From positions 2,834,207-2,898,206 of the forward strand of contig NZ_CP031222.1 of NCBI RefSeq assembly GCF_003351745.1: DNA of 64,000 bases. Reading direction: 5' to 3'. Both the position numbers and the translations under genes were made by a program. This stretch comes from Aquirhabdus parva. GTDB taxonomy: Bacteria; Pseudomonadota; Gammaproteobacteria; Pseudomonadales; Moraxellaceae. Each line of letters begins with the position of its first letter. Within the stretch, counting starts at the first letter, position 1. The notes beneath the pieces were generated by a model. The model saw only the letters and a program-made list of their open reading frames with translations, did not search any database and was not told where the DNA came from. This document shows, one piece after another, positions 51,258 to 60,543 of this stretch.

Positions 51258-53180
51258 TTAACGCGATTCAAACTGCACATCCGCTTTCTTTAATCGGGAA
51301 GCGAGTGTCGTGGGCTTGATACCCAGTTTTGCCGCAGCCCCATCCGTACCAAACAATTTACCATTGCAGGCTTTGAGTGCCGCCAGCATGTTGCGATGCT
51401 CTAGATCACGAAGCTGAGCATCGGTGAGGATTTGATCCGATGCCGCATTGGAATTGATCACATCACTTGCCGCGATGGATGGGAATGAATCAGACAGTTC
51501 AATATTTAAATCTGCGCCGCGTGAGGTGATGAGGGCACGCTCAATCACATTCTGCATTTCACGGATATTCCCCGGCCACTCGTAGTGTTGGAGACGCTGG
51601 ATATCACTCTTACTCAGGCGACGACCCGGCATTTTAAGACGTTCACTCACGCTCTTTAAAAAGTGTGTCGCTAGCAAAGGAATATCGCTGCGCCGCTCTC
51701 TGAGCGCTGGCGAATAAATCGGAAAAACATTCAAGCGGAAGAACAAGTCTTCGCGGAAACGCTTGGCAGCAACTTCACGGCGTAAGTCACGGTTGGTCGC
51801 AGCAATGACACGCACCGTCACATTCCGCGTGCGCTCTTCACCCACCCGTTCAAATTGCCCCTCTTGCAGGACACGCAAGAGCTTACTTTGTAGCTCCAGC
51901 GGGATCTCACCAATCTCATCGAGAAACAGGGTGCCGCCATTGGCCAGTTCAAAGCGCCCCACCCGATCACGAATCGCACCGGTAAACGCACCGCGCACAT
52001 GACCAAAGAATTCACTTTCAAACAGATCATCGGGGATGGCTGCACAGTTGACGCGAATCAACGGTTGATCGCTGCGCTTGCTGGCTTGATGGATGGCACG
52101 CGCAATCAGCTCTTTACCCGTACCCGACTCCCCGTGAATCAGCACATTGGCATCGGTGGGTGCAACCACATCAATCTGCTTGGCGATTTGCAGGATGGCA
52201 TCACTCTGACCGACGATCTCGCGGTAGTTATGCTCGGTCAGGATTTCTTCTTGCAGGTAGGCATTTTGTTCTTCCAAGCGTTTTTTAAGTGCTTGCAACT
52301 CAGTCAGTGCATTCTGCAATTGAGTCTCGGTGTTTCGTCGTTCCGTGATATCACGAAAAACCACGACTGCACCGACTATGCTGCCTGCTGAGATCACTGG
52401 CGTGCTGGTGAACTCGACGGGAAAGAAACTGCCATCGCGCCGCCAGAACACTTCTTGCAGACCCTCGTGCACCACACCATCACGTACTGCGGCATAGATC
52501 GGACAGTCTTCCACAGGGTAATGACTACCATCAGCATGGGTATGGTGATGAATGCGATGAATGTTTTTGCCCAGCATCTCTTCAGGCTTCCAACCAAGCA
52601 TTCGCGCACCCGCAGGATTCACGAAGGTCGCAAGGCCTTCACTATTAATACTATAAATCCCATCACCAACCGCACTGAGCAGTAATTGATTACCGCGTTC
52701 TGATTCTTTAAACAGATTGAGAATGGTCTGCCATTCAAGCAGTCCGGCACGCATGGTGCGCTCAGTCTGTGCTTGGTCTTGTTGGTAGCGCTCATGATGC
52801 AGATCACGGATCACGAGAACTAAGTGGGGCTTGCCTTTGAGCTTGAGGTAAGTCGCCGAGATTTCGACCTCAATGCGATCACCGTCTTTATGAATGCAAG
52901 TCAGTTCATTCGACCATGCACTGCCATTTTCCATAGCCGCTTGCGTGAAGACGACCAGATCAGGCAGTTGTTCACGATGTCCGAGTACTTTGGTCGCAGA
53001 TAACGAGAGCAACGCTTGTCGTGAATAACCCAGCAATTGACACGCTGCGATATTGACATCATCAAAGCGATTTTCAATTGGATTCAACACCAATAAAGCT
53101 TCGCCGCAGTGTTCAAACGCCATATGACGTGCTGAATTGGCCAGCCCCGCTTCTCCTGCGATGTATTCAATCTCATCCAC
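51258..53180 (-). CDS. PAS-containing sigma-54-dependent activator, probable regulator of the Nit1C operon
   Basis: A 640-residue regulator. Two PAS domains ([20 protein letters not shown] at the start; [20 protein letters not shown] near residue 160) are followed by a coiled linker, an AAA+ domain and a C-terminal Fis-type HTH. The AAA+ domain has Walker A GESGTGKE, an intact GAFTGA loop and Walker [12 protein letters not shown]. It ends [20 protein letters not shown], then LASRLKK. The GTG at 53180 is preferred because GAGGGG lies 6 nt upstream. It is divergent from the nitrilase operon, with three enhancer-like repeats between, and probably senses nitrogen or cyanide-related state through the PAS domains. 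Confidence 0.9.
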   Translation of the reverse strand: MDEIEYIAGEAGLANSARHMAFEHCGEALLVLNPIENRFDDVNIAACQLLGYSRQALLSLSATKVLGHREQLPDLVVFTQAAMENGSAWSNELTCIHKDGDRIEVEISATYLKLKGKPHLVLVIRDLHHERYQQDQAQTERTMRAGLLEWQTILNLFKESERGNQLLLSAVGDGIYSINSEGLATFVNPAGARMLGWKPEEMLGKNIHRIHHHTHADGSHYPVEDCPIYAAVRDGVVHEGLQEVFWRRDGSFFPVEFTSTPVISAGSIVGAVVVFRDITERRNTETQLQNALTELQALKKRLEEQNAYLQEEILTEHNYREIVGQSDAILQIAKQIDVVAPTDANVLIHGESGTGKELIARAIHQASKRSDQPLIRVNCAAIPDDLFESEFFGHVRGAFTGAIRDRVGRFELANGGTLFLDEIGEIPLELQSKLLRVLQEGQFERVGEERTRNVTVRVIAATNRDLRREVAAKRFREDLFFRLNVFPIYSPALRERRSDIPLLATHFLKSVSERLKMPGRRLSKSDIQRLQHYEWPGNIREMQNVIERALITSRGADLNIELSDSFPSIAASDVINSNAASDQILTDAQLRDLEHRNMLAALKACNGKLFGTDGAAAKLGIKPTTLASRLKKADVQFESR

Positions 53181-53201
53181 GGCGATCCCCTCAAGCAAAA
53201 C

Positions 53202-53254
53202 TACGAAATATCGTATATTAACTACGGATATTCGTAATTATACGATAGTTCGTA
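53202..53254. promoter_or_regulatory. three TACG-N6-CGTA repeats, probable enhancer of the Nit1C operon
   Basis: TACGAAATATCGTA (53202-53215), TACGGATATTCGTA (53223-53236) and TACGATAGTTCGTA (53241-53254) are three palindromic copies at 21- and 18-bp steps. The outer two are also arms of a 17-bp inverted repeat with one mismatch (53201-53217 and 53239-53255). They lie 113-165 bp upstream of the sigma-54 promoter and about 20 bp upstream of the activator's own start. Confidence 0.82.
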
Positions 53255-53366
53255 GAATTAAACGAGCAAAATAGACACACCACAAATTTTCAAAAATTTA
53301 ATTATATCTAATCAATTCAATGTATTAATCATAAATACACATCATTTTGAAGCATTAGTTTTCCGT

Positions 53367-53382
53367 TGGCACAGTCCTCGCA
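53367..53382 (+). promoter_or_regulatory. sigma-54 promoter of the Nit1C operon
   Basis: TGGCACAGTCCTCGCA: TGGCACA is perfect, and the -12 GC is at correct spacing with TCGCA for TTGCA. Predicted start near 53393, 71 nt before the first ATG. Confidence 0.85.
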
Positions 53383-53463
53383 ATAACAGGGATAACAGCA
53401 GCACGATTTGGCACCACCAATACCCTGCTGTTTAAGCCCCTATCTATTCGGAGAAAATGCGTC

Positions 53464-53946
53464 ATGCCTACCGTCAATATCCCAGCCTATAAAGATGGCG
53501 ACTTCCTCGTAAACTACGAAGAAAAAGTCTTTGAAGACGTTAAAGCGGAGCCCGGCGAGAAAGCGTTAATCACCTTCCATACTGTGGCGTTTGAAGGCTC
53601 TATCGGTCTGGTCAACATGCTGCAAGCCAAACGCTTACTGCGCAAAGGTTTTGAAACCAAAGTCCTGCTTTACGGTCCAGGTGTGCAACTCGGCGTACAA
53701 CGTGGTTTCCCAACCTTGGGTGCCGAAGCCTTCCCCGGTCACCTTGCCGTCAACAATCAGATCAAAGGATTCATTGCCGAAGGTGGTGAAGTTTATGCCT
53801 GTCGTTTTGCCCTGCAAGCCCTCTACGGTCAGACCGAAAAGGCCTTGATCGAAGGCATCCGCGCCATCAATCCGCTGGATGTCATGGACCTGCGCCTGCT
53901 GATGCGACGCGATGGCGCGCTCATTATCGACACGTGGACGGCATAA
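53464..53946 (+). CDS. MSMEG_0572/Sll0783-family nitrogen starvation response protein
   Basis: A 160-residue DsrE-like small protein beginning [20 protein letters not shown], with [34 protein letters not shown] and [10 protein letters not shown]. These match the Sll0783-type protein that opens the conserved Nit1C cluster. Its biochemical role is not known. It is the first gene after the sigma-54 promoter and ends 11 bp before the nitrilase start. Confidence 0.88.
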   Translation: MPTVNIPAYKDGDFLVNYEEKVFEDVKAEPGEKALITFHTVAFEGSIGLVNMLQAKRLLRKGFETKVLLYGPGVQLGVQRGFPTLGAEAFPGHLAVNNQIKGFIAEGGEVYACRFALQALYGQTEKALIEGIRAINPLDVMDLRLLMRRDGALIIDTWTA

Positions 53947-53957
53947 GGAGCAAAGGC

Positions 53958-54938
53958 ATGACGATCATTAAAGCAGCCGCAGTGCAGTGCAGTCCTGTTC
54001 TGTATAGCCGTGAAGGCACCATCGCCAAGATCTGTGGCCTGATTGAGTCATTGGGTTTACAGGGCGTGCAATTCGCAGTCTTTCCTGAAACCGTCGTGCC
54101 ATATTACCCCTATTTCTCCTTTGTGCAGCCCGCCTTCGCAATGGGGGCACAGCACTTGAAGCTGATGCAAGAGTCGGTGGTTGTCCCTTCAGCGGCCACT
54201 GAAACACTAGGCGAAGCCTGTCGTAAAGCGAATATGGTGGTCTCGATCGGTGTCAATGAGCGTGCTGGCGGCACGATTTATAACGCCCAATTGCTGTTTG
54301 ATGCCGACGGCAGCCTAATTCAGCACCGGCGCAAAATTACCCCAACCTATCATGAGCGCATGGTCTGGGGTCAGGGTGATGGATCAGGTTTACGCGCGAT
54401 AGACAGTCAAGTTGGGCGCATTGGTTCGCTGGCGTGTTGGGAGCACTACAACCCACTGGCGCGCTATGCCCTGATGGCCGATGGTGAGCAGATTCATGCT
54501 GCGATGTTCCCCGGCTCACTCGTGGGTGACATCTTTGCCGATCAGATTGAGGTCACCATTCGCCACCACGCACTGGAATCTGGCTGCTTTGTGGTGAATG
54601 CCACGGCGTGGCTTGAACCAGATCAACAAGCACAAATCATGCAGGATACCGGCTGTGGCATTGGGCCGATCTCAGGCGGTTGCTTTACCGCAATCGTTTC
54701 CCCCGAAGGCAAGCTGCTCGGTGACCCGCTGCGCAGTGGCGAAGGCGTAGTCATCGCTGATCTCGACTTAAGCCTCATTGATAAACGCAAACGGATGATG
54801 GATTCGGTTGGGCACTATAGCCGCCCTGAGTTACTGAGCCTGCTGATCGACCGCACCCCAACATCAACCACACACGACCGCATCACAACCCCTCATCCGC
54901 AGCACTCGAACCTGGAGCACGCTTATGTTGGCAAATGA
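53958..54938 (+). CDS. Nit6803-family nitrilase (Nit1C nitrilase)
   Basis: A 326-residue nitrilase-superfamily enzyme with the catalytic triad visible: E44 in [13 protein letters not shown]126 in [12 protein letters not shown] and C160 in [11 protein letters not shown]. It hydrolyses a nitrile to acid and ammonia. The cyanobacterial homologue accepts aliphatic and aromatic dinitriles, and the Nit1C cluster has been linked to growth on cyanide as nitrogen source. The ATG at 53958 follows AAGGAG; an upstream GTG is less likely. The 3' end overlaps the radical SAM gene by 14 bp. Confidence 0.93.
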   Translation: MTIIKAAAVQCSPVLYSREGTIAKICGLIESLGLQGVQFAVFPETVVPYYPYFSFVQPAFAMGAQHLKLMQESVVVPSAATETLGEACRKANMVVSIGVNERAGGTIYNAQLLFDADGSLIQHRRKITPTYHERMVWGQGDGSGLRAIDSQVGRIGSLACWEHYNPLARYALMADGEQIHAAMFPGSLVGDIFADQIEVTIRHHALESGCFVVNATAWLEPDQQAQIMQDTGCGIGPISGGCFTAIVSPEGKLLGDPLRSGEGVVIADLDLSLIDKRKRMMDSVGHYSRPELLSLLIDRTPTSTTHDRITTPHPQHSNLEHAYVGK

Positions 54939-56019
54939 TCTGATGGCCAATGATTTGATGGCAGAGTTACAGTGTCATGGTGTCCTGTGGGATGGAGAGA
55001 CTGGCCTTGCCCGTAAGGGTGGCGCAGGTCCTTCCGACCACAAGGCACTGAGCATGGGATCAAGAACGCTGATGATCCCGATCTTGAACCTAGCTTCACG
55101 CGAATCCCCCTACTCGGCAAAAATCAGTGCCAATGAAGAAGAAGCCTTTATCTTTCGCGAAGGGTTGCAAGTCGGGACTGTGAGCATTCCGCATATGCCC
55201 AAGTTCTATGGACTATCAACTGAGGATGGTACGCCCTATAGCCAGATTGCGACCCTGCATGGTCGTGACGTGTTGGCAACGACCATCTTGCAGCATTGCA
55301 TCCGTATGAATGACCCTGCAACCGCCTGCCAATTCTGCGCGATCAGCCAATCGCTCAACTCCGGACAAACCATTGCCCGTAAACGTCCGGCACAACTGGC
55401 GGAAGTCGCCAAAGCGGCGGTGGAGCTGGATGGCGTCAAGCATATGGTGATGACCACTGGCACCCCGCAGACCTCAGATCGCGGTGCCGCAATCCTCTGT
55501 GAATCCGCCGCAGCTGTGACTCAAGCGGTGAATCTTCCCATCCAAGCTCAATGTGAACCCCCTGATGACAACATCTGGTTCCAGCGTCTCTATGACAGTG
55601 GCGTCGTGTCACTAGGCATGCACTTGGAAGCAGTCAATCCACAAATTCGCGCTCGTATCATGCCCGGCAAAGCCGAAGTACCGCTCAGCCGTTACTTCGA
55701 GGCATTCGCTGCGGCAGTGGATGTCTTTGGTCGCGGACAGGTCAGTACCTACATATTGGCGGGTCTGGGTGATACTGAAGACGAGATTTCCGACATGAGC
55801 GAACGCTTAGCAGTAATGGGGGTCTACCCTTTTGTGGTGCCGTTTGTCCCGATTGACGGGACGCCGCTGGCGCAGCATCCCAAACCCAATGCCGAGATGA
55901 TGATGCGTCTCTATCCTCGCATCGGCAAGCATCTGCGTACCCATGGTTTGCACTCCGAGCAGATCAATGCCGGCTGCGCCAAATGCGGCGCCTGCTCCGC
56001 CTTGAAACAATACGAGTAG
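54925..56019 (+). CDS. MSMEG_0568-family radical SAM protein
   Basis: A 364-residue protein of the Nit1C cluster. The putative [4Fe-4S]-SAM cysteines are C125, C135 and C138 ([16 protein letters not shown]-x9-C-x2-C), instead of the standard C-x3-C-x2-C. Three further cysteines close the protein (C351, C354, C357 in CAKCGAC), likely ligands of an auxiliary cluster. The TIM-barrel features include [15 protein letters not shown] and [11 protein letters not shown]. The reaction is unknown. The start ATG has GGAG at 8 nt; the N-terminus contains a direct repeat [12 protein letters not shown], so later ATGs are also possible. Confidence 0.88.
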   Translation: MLANDLMANDLMAELQCHGVLWDGETGLARKGGAGPSDHKALSMGSRTLMIPILNLASRESPYSAKISANEEEAFIFREGLQVGTVSIPHMPKFYGLSTEDGTPYSQIATLHGRDVLATTILQHCIRMNDPATACQFCAISQSLNSGQTIARKRPAQLAEVAKAAVELDGVKHMVMTTGTPQTSDRGAAILCESAAAVTQAVNLPIQAQCEPPDDNIWFQRLYDSGVVSLGMHLEAVNPQIRARIMPGKAEVPLSRYFEAFAAAVDVFGRGQVSTYILAGLGDTEDEISDMSERLAVMGVYPFVVPFVPIDGTPLAQHPKPNAEMMMRLYPRIGKHLRTHGLHSEQINAGCAKCGACSALKQYE

Positions 56020-56029
56020 GAGTCCCGTC

Positions 56030-56596
56030 ATGGCCACTGCATTCGATCTACATATCGATGATTTTATCGAACCTGCGTTCGTCCCCGCTGACATCCAAGT
56101 CAAACCGGTCAGTGAAGCGTGGGAAAGGCAAGGTTACTTTGCTTTGCGCAAACGCGTCTTTTCGCAAGAGCAGCAGTTGTTGCATCGTGATCGTGATACC
56201 CATGACTTTCAAGCAATTGGCATTGTGGCGATAGCCAATATCTGCGGTATGGCCGATCAAGTGGTCGGTGCGGTGCGCATCTATCATGCCGAAGCGGGTC
56301 TATGGTACGGCGGACGGCTCTGCGTTGCACCAGCCTATCGACATCACCATGATATTGGCAAGGCACTGATCAATGAAGCGGTTGCACGCGCCATAGATTT
56401 GGGCTGCATGCGCTTTCTGGCGACCGTACAAGTGTCCAATGAACACTACTTTCAGCAATTGCACTGGCAAACCTTAGAGCAGATCACACTGCTTGGTCGT
56501 CCACATTGCCTGATGCAAGCCGAACTTGCGCACTATCCCTTTATGCCGCGCGGTTTTACCCCGCCTTTGCATGTGAGTCACCATCATGCCTCTTGA
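56030..56596 (+). CDS. MSMEG_0567/Sll0786-family N-acetyltransferase
   Basis: A 188-residue GNAT-fold acetyltransferase. VVGAVRIYHAEAGLWYGGRL, CVAPAYRHHHDIGKALINEA and VARAIDLGCMRFLATVQV give the acetyl-CoA-binding beta4-alpha3 region. It is the Nit1C member that presumably acetylates an intermediate or product; the acceptor is not known. The start follows AGGAG. Its end overlaps the AIR-synthase-like gene by 11 bp. Confidence 0.88.
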   Translation: MATAFDLHIDDFIEPAFVPADIQVKPVSEAWERQGYFALRKRVFSQEQQLLHRDRDTHDFQAIGIVAIANICGMADQVVGAVRIYHAEAGLWYGGRLCVAPAYRHHHDIGKALINEAVARAIDLGCMRFLATVQVSNEHYFQQLHWQTLEQITLLGRPHCLMQAELAHYPFMPRGFTPPLHVSHHHAS

Positions 56597-57626
56597 CTTC
56601 AGTTTGGATCAGATGATTCAGCAGATCCACGCCCTGCCGGCCATACAGGCTAAAAGGGACATTCAGACGGTCTCTCATTTACTGACGCGTGATGATGACA
56701 TTCATGATCTGACCTTACGCTATGCCCTGCCCGGTGATGACTGTGCGGCGATTGCTAGCGGCGCTGGCTATCAGTTGCTGGCGATGGAAGGCATGCTACC
56801 AAGCTTTGTCCAAGCAGCGCCGTGGTTTGCTGGCTGGTCGGCGGTGATGGCCAATGTCAGTGATATTGCAGCTATGGGTGGACGCGCGACAGCCATCGTC
56901 AATGCCTACTGGCATCACGATGAAGATTCTGCCCGCGAAATCATGCGAGGTATCCGCGATGCCTGCCGCGCCTATGGACTCATACTCGCGGGGGGGCATA
57001 GCAGCATGGGTGCCCATGTCAGCGCGAATCTTGCCGTTGGTATCATGGGTTATGCGCATAAGTTACTCTCGACTTTTCATGTTGAACCCAATCAGTGTAT
57101 CGCCATGGCTGTGGATTTAAGCGGTCAGTGGCATGCCAACACAGCCTACTGGAAAGCCTTTGAGGGCAAAGCAGATAAGGTGTTACGCGCACAACTTGAA
57201 GTCATCCCAAAACTGACCGAAGCAGGTCACTTGCTCGCTGCCAAAGACATCAGCAATGCCGGCATCTTGGGCACGCTGCTCATGCTGCTTGAGACCACGG
57301 GCTGTGGCGCCGAGATTAATTTGGATGCACTGCCTTGCCCAGAGGGCGTCGATCTTTTACGCTGGCTACAAATCTTCCCCAGCTATGGCTTTCTCTTCAC
57401 CTTAAACAAAACCGATCTGCCTACAGTCATTGATGCCTTTGAAGCAGAAGGCATCACGTGTGGGGCAATCGGTCAAACCACGATGGATGGCAAGGTTCAT
57501 CTGACCCATCAAGGACAGCGCGCACCGTTCTGGAATCTGCGTATCCAACCTTTCACGGGCTTTAGCTATGCCGCCAAGCCGACCCTTAAACCCAAGGAGC
57601 CGCATCATGCCCGCTGTCAACTTTGA
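56586..57626 (+). CDS. Sll0787-family AIR synthase-like protein
   Basis: A 346-residue ATP-binding protein of the PurM/ThiL/SelD/HypE fold: PGDDCAAIASGAGYQLLAME near residue 50, AGWSAVMANVSDIAAMGGRA, ILAGGHSSMGAHVSANLAVG, and AKDISNAGILGTLLMLLETT in the C-terminal half. Family members phosphorylate or activate carbonyl or carboxyl oxygens with ATP. In Nit1C the substrate is unknown. It overlaps both neighbouring genes (11 and 20 bp), giving tight translational coupling. Confidence 0.88.
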   Translation: MPLDFSLDQMIQQIHALPAIQAKRDIQTVSHLLTRDDDIHDLTLRYALPGDDCAAIASGAGYQLLAMEGMLPSFVQAAPWFAGWSAVMANVSDIAAMGGRATAIVNAYWHHDEDSAREIMRGIRDACRAYGLILAGGHSSMGAHVSANLAVGIMGYAHKLLSTFHVEPNQCIAMAVDLSGQWHANTAYWKAFEGKADKVLRAQLEVIPKLTEAGHLLAAKDISNAGILGTLLMLLETTGCGAEINLDALPCPEGVDLLRWLQIFPSYGFLFTLNKTDLPTVIDAFEAEGITCGAIGQTTMDGKVHLTHQGQRAPFWNLRIQPFTGFSYAAKPTLKPKEPHHARCQL

Positions 57627-57897
57627 AATTCAGTGGCCCGATGGTCAGATCAGCAGTGGTTACTCTCCGTCTACGATCATCCATGACTACTTGGCTGAAG
57701 GCGTCAGCTATCCGTTAAACGACTTTATGCAGCGTGCGGAATCAGGACTGAACGCTGCATCAGAACGTGTCCGTACGGTCTACGGCTATGCTTGTAGTTC
57801 TGCCATGGACTGCCTCTACATTCTGCAAGAACAAGCCAAAAAGTATCCTGACCCCGAGAGCCAGATTACCTTACTTCGCATGCGCCAATCGCCTTAA
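57607..57897 (+). CDS. MSMEG_0570-family nitrogen starvation response protein
   Basis: A 96-residue small protein: MPAVNFEIQWPDGQISSGYS, then PSTIIHDYLAEGVSYPLNDF, ending in a helical region with YACSSAMDCLYILQEQA. It is a standard Nit1C member of unknown function. The ATG at 57607 follows AAGGAG at 8 nt and overlaps the previous gene by 20 bp. Confidence 0.85.
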   Translation: MPAVNFEIQWPDGQISSGYSPSTIIHDYLAEGVSYPLNDFMQRAESGLNAASERVRTVYGYACSSAMDCLYILQEQAKKYPDPESQITLLRMRQSP

Positions 57898-57946
57898 AGA
57901 CCTGATATCTGACATTTCCTATTAGACCCTATTTTGGAGAACATCC

Positions 57947-59257
57947 ATGAATTTCAGCATGATCCAACCCAGCATCTATCACGCCAGTCACTATCCCGTC
58001 ATTATCGTTGGCGGAGGCCAGTCTGGGCTATCCGCCAGTCACTACCTCCAACAACTCGATATTGAGCATTTGGTGCTGGAGAAACACGAAGCCACTCATG
58101 CATGGCGTGAAAAACGCTGGGATGCCTTTAGCCTAGTCACACCCAACTGGCAATGTAACCTCCCCGGCTACCCCTACGCAGGCAATGATCCACATGGCTT
58201 TATGAAACGCGATGAAATCATTGCTTACTTGGATGGCTTCATCGACACCTTACAACCTCCGATTCGGGAAGGCGTGACGGTGAATCTGGTCACACCGCTT
58301 GAAAGTGGTGGATATGAACTGCAAACCACTGTCGGCACGTTCACTGCTGATCATGTCATCGTGGCATCAGGTGGTTATCACACCCCAATCATTCCTGACT
58401 TTGCTGCAAAGCTGCCAGCCACCATCACCCAGATCCACTCAGAACAATATCGTAATCCCGAGAGCCTACCTGAGGGTGCGGTACTCGTGGTGGGTTCAGG
58501 TCAATCCGGTGCACAAATTGCTGAAGATCTGCATCTGGCAGGTAAGCAGGTGTATCTCGCCACCGGTGATGCGCCGCGCTGCGCCCGCTTCTATCGCGGT
58601 CGTGATGTTGTGGATTGGCTGGCGGATATGGGCTATTACGATCTGCCGGTTGAGGAGCATCCACTGCGAGAAGGCGTACGGGATAACACCAATCACTATG
58701 TGACAGGTCGTGATGGCGGACGCGACATTGATCTACGCCGTTTTGCAAAGGATGGTATGGTGCTGTTTGGACGCTTAGAGCAACTCGATGGAGATACACT
58801 GAGCTTTGCGCCAACGTTGAAAGCCAATCTTGATAATGCTGATGCCGTCTACAACCGCATCAACCGCTCGATTGATCAATACATTGAGAAACAGGGCATT
58901 ACTGCGGAAAGCGCCTCCAGATATGAACCGGTCTGGGAGCCTATGAACGAGCACAATACACTAAATCTGAATGAGGCTGGAATCACGTCCATCATCTGGT
59001 GTATTGGCTTTCGCCCTGACTTTAGCTGGGTGGATGTGCCGGTGTTTAATGCACAAGGCTACCCCAACCATCAGCGCGGCGTGACCACACACGCGGGGCT
59101 GTATTTCTTGGGATTGCCTTGGCTGTATACGTGGGGGTCGGGACGGTTTTCAGGGGTGGCGCGGGATGCGGAGTTTATTGTGCGGCTTATTGATGAGATC
59201 CGGGTGAAAGGGTATGTGGGTGCAAGTGAAAGTGGGTATGTGCCGAGTACGCTTTAG
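57947..59257 (+). CDS. MSMEG_0569-family flavin-dependent oxidoreductase
   Basis: A 436-residue FAD/NAD(P)-binding monooxygenase-like protein. The FAD Rossmann motif is VIIVGGGQSGLSASHYL near residue 19, a second nucleotide-binding motif is VLVVGSGQSGAQIAEDL near residue 180, and IIWCIGFRPDFSWV lies in the C-terminal third. It is the last Nit1C gene and presumably oxidises a substrate using NAD(P)H and oxygen. The gap of 49 bp to the previous gene has GGAGA before the ATG. Confidence 0.9.
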   Translation: MNFSMIQPSIYHASHYPVIIVGGGQSGLSASHYLQQLDIEHLVLEKHEATHAWREKRWDAFSLVTPNWQCNLPGYPYAGNDPHGFMKRDEIIAYLDGFIDTLQPPIREGVTVNLVTPLESGGYELQTTVGTFTADHVIVASGGYHTPIIPDFAAKLPATITQIHSEQYRNPESLPEGAVLVVGSGQSGAQIAEDLHLAGKQVYLATGDAPRCARFYRGRDVVDWLADMGYYDLPVEEHPLREGVRDNTNHYVTGRDGGRDIDLRRFAKDGMVLFGRLEQLDGDTLSFAPTLKANLDNADAVYNRINRSIDQYIEKQGITAESASRYEPVWEPMNEHNTLNLNEAGITSIIWCIGFRPDFSWVDVPVFNAQGYPNHQRGVTTHAGLYFLGLPWLYTWGSGRFSGVARDAEFIVRLIDEIRVKGYVGASESGYVPSTL

Positions 59258-59285
59258 AATCCTACCCTGTCGTCAAACCAATAAA

Positions 59286-59312
59286 GCCGCAACACTAACA
59301 TGCGGCCTGTTG
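59286..59312 (+). terminator. possible terminator of the Nit1C operon
   Basis: GCCGCA / TGCGGC form a 6-bp GC-rich stem with a 9-nt loop, 29 bp past the stop. There is no good T-tract, so confidence is low. The remaining 170 bp to the next gene show no clear element. Confidence 0.35.
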
Positions 59313-59490
59313 CACTCCTAACCATGTATTTTCTTTCAAATACCAATATTCAGCGCCGCTGTGGGCCTTCATCTGATCAATTTCCCCCCCCTTCCAATCC
59401 CCTTCAATGCTTTTTAGGATTACAATGAATCAGATACGCATAAAATGTGACGTAATCGCGTAATATCGTGCTGAATGATGGGGATGATGT

Positions 59491-60513
59491 ATGAAGAAAA
59501 TTGCAATTGCGGCTTTACTGGCAGGCATCGGTTTGCAGGTCGCGCATGCCGCAGATGACAAAGTAACGATCTGCATTTTCGACCCTTCTGGTCAGCACGG
59601 TTATGCTTATGGCTATGCCAAAGACTATATGGTACAAGCACCACGCTTTGGCGTGATCAAACCGATTGATCTTAAAGTCTATACCAATGAAGAAGCTGTG
59701 GTGACTGACTTTAAAGCTGGACGCTGTGATGCAGCGATCATGAGCAGTCTGCGTGCTCGCGAGTTCAACTCATACACGGGTAGCCTAGATGCAGTCGGTG
59801 GACTCCAAAACATCAAAGACTTGAATATGGCACTCCAAGTGCTCTCTAGTAAATCTCTTGCCCCGAAGATGGTGCAAGGGGATTATGAGATTCTCGGCAT
59901 CATCCCGATTGGTGCAGCCTACATGATGGTTGATGATCGCCGGATCAATACGTTTAGCAAAGGTGCTGGCAAGAAGGTTGCGATCTTAAATCTAGAAAAA
60001 TCCGCCAATAAACTCGCACAAAAAATCGGTGCCATCCCCGTACGTGTCGATTTAAACACTGTTGCAGATCAGTTTAATAATCATAAAATTGATGTGCTAG
60101 CCGCGCCCGCTGTCGCATTTAGACCTTTTGAACTGGCCAAAGGTATGACTGGACCTGATGGTTCTGTAAAAGGGGGTGTGGTGCGCTTCCCTCTGGCGCA
60201 GATCACCGCTTCCTTTGTGGTGCGTAAGAGCAAGCTCCCCAGTCCTGACGTCAGTCAAAAGATCCGTGAATACATCTTTTCCCAGCTCGGTACAGCGTAC
60301 AAGTTTATCGATAATGCGGAAAAAGATATTGATGATAAGTACTGGATCAATATGTCCCCTGCTGATCAGCAAAATACGCAAACCCTGATGCGTACTACAC
60401 GTGTTGAGATGATCAAAGATGGCATCTATGATAAAGATATGATGCACTTACTGAAGAAGATTCGCTGCAAAACGAATCCGAATAATCCAGAGTGCAATTC
60501 AAACGACGAATAA
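59491..60513 (+). CDS. putative periplasmic solute-binding protein (DUF6091-like)
   Basis: A 340-residue exported protein with a clear Sec signal peptide (MKKIAIAALLAGIGLQVAHA, then ADDK) and a binding-protein-like alpha/beta fold (VTICIFDPSGQHGYAYGYA; EEAVVTDFKAGRCDAAIMSS; AAYMMVDDRRINTF). Two cysteines near the C-terminus (RCKTNPNNPEC) may form a disulfide. I recall similar proteins annotated in Acinetobacter as putative solute-binding proteins without a known ligand. No transporter genes are adjacent. Confidence 0.72.
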   Translation: MKKIAIAALLAGIGLQVAHAADDKVTICIFDPSGQHGYAYGYAKDYMVQAPRFGVIKPIDLKVYTNEEAVVTDFKAGRCDAAIMSSLRAREFNSYTGSLDAVGGLQNIKDLNMALQVLSSKSLAPKMVQGDYEILGIIPIGAAYMMVDDRRINTFSKGAGKKVAILNLEKSANKLAQKIGAIPVRVDLNTVADQFNNHKIDVLAAPAVAFRPFELAKGMTGPDGSVKGGVVRFPLAQITASFVVRKSKLPSPDVSQKIREYIFSQLGTAYKFIDNAEKDIDDKYWINMSPADQQNTQTLMRTTRVEMIKDGIYDKDMMHLLKKIRCKTNPNNPECNSNDE

Positions 60514-60543
60514 GAAAACTGATACAAAAGATGTGGAGTAAAA

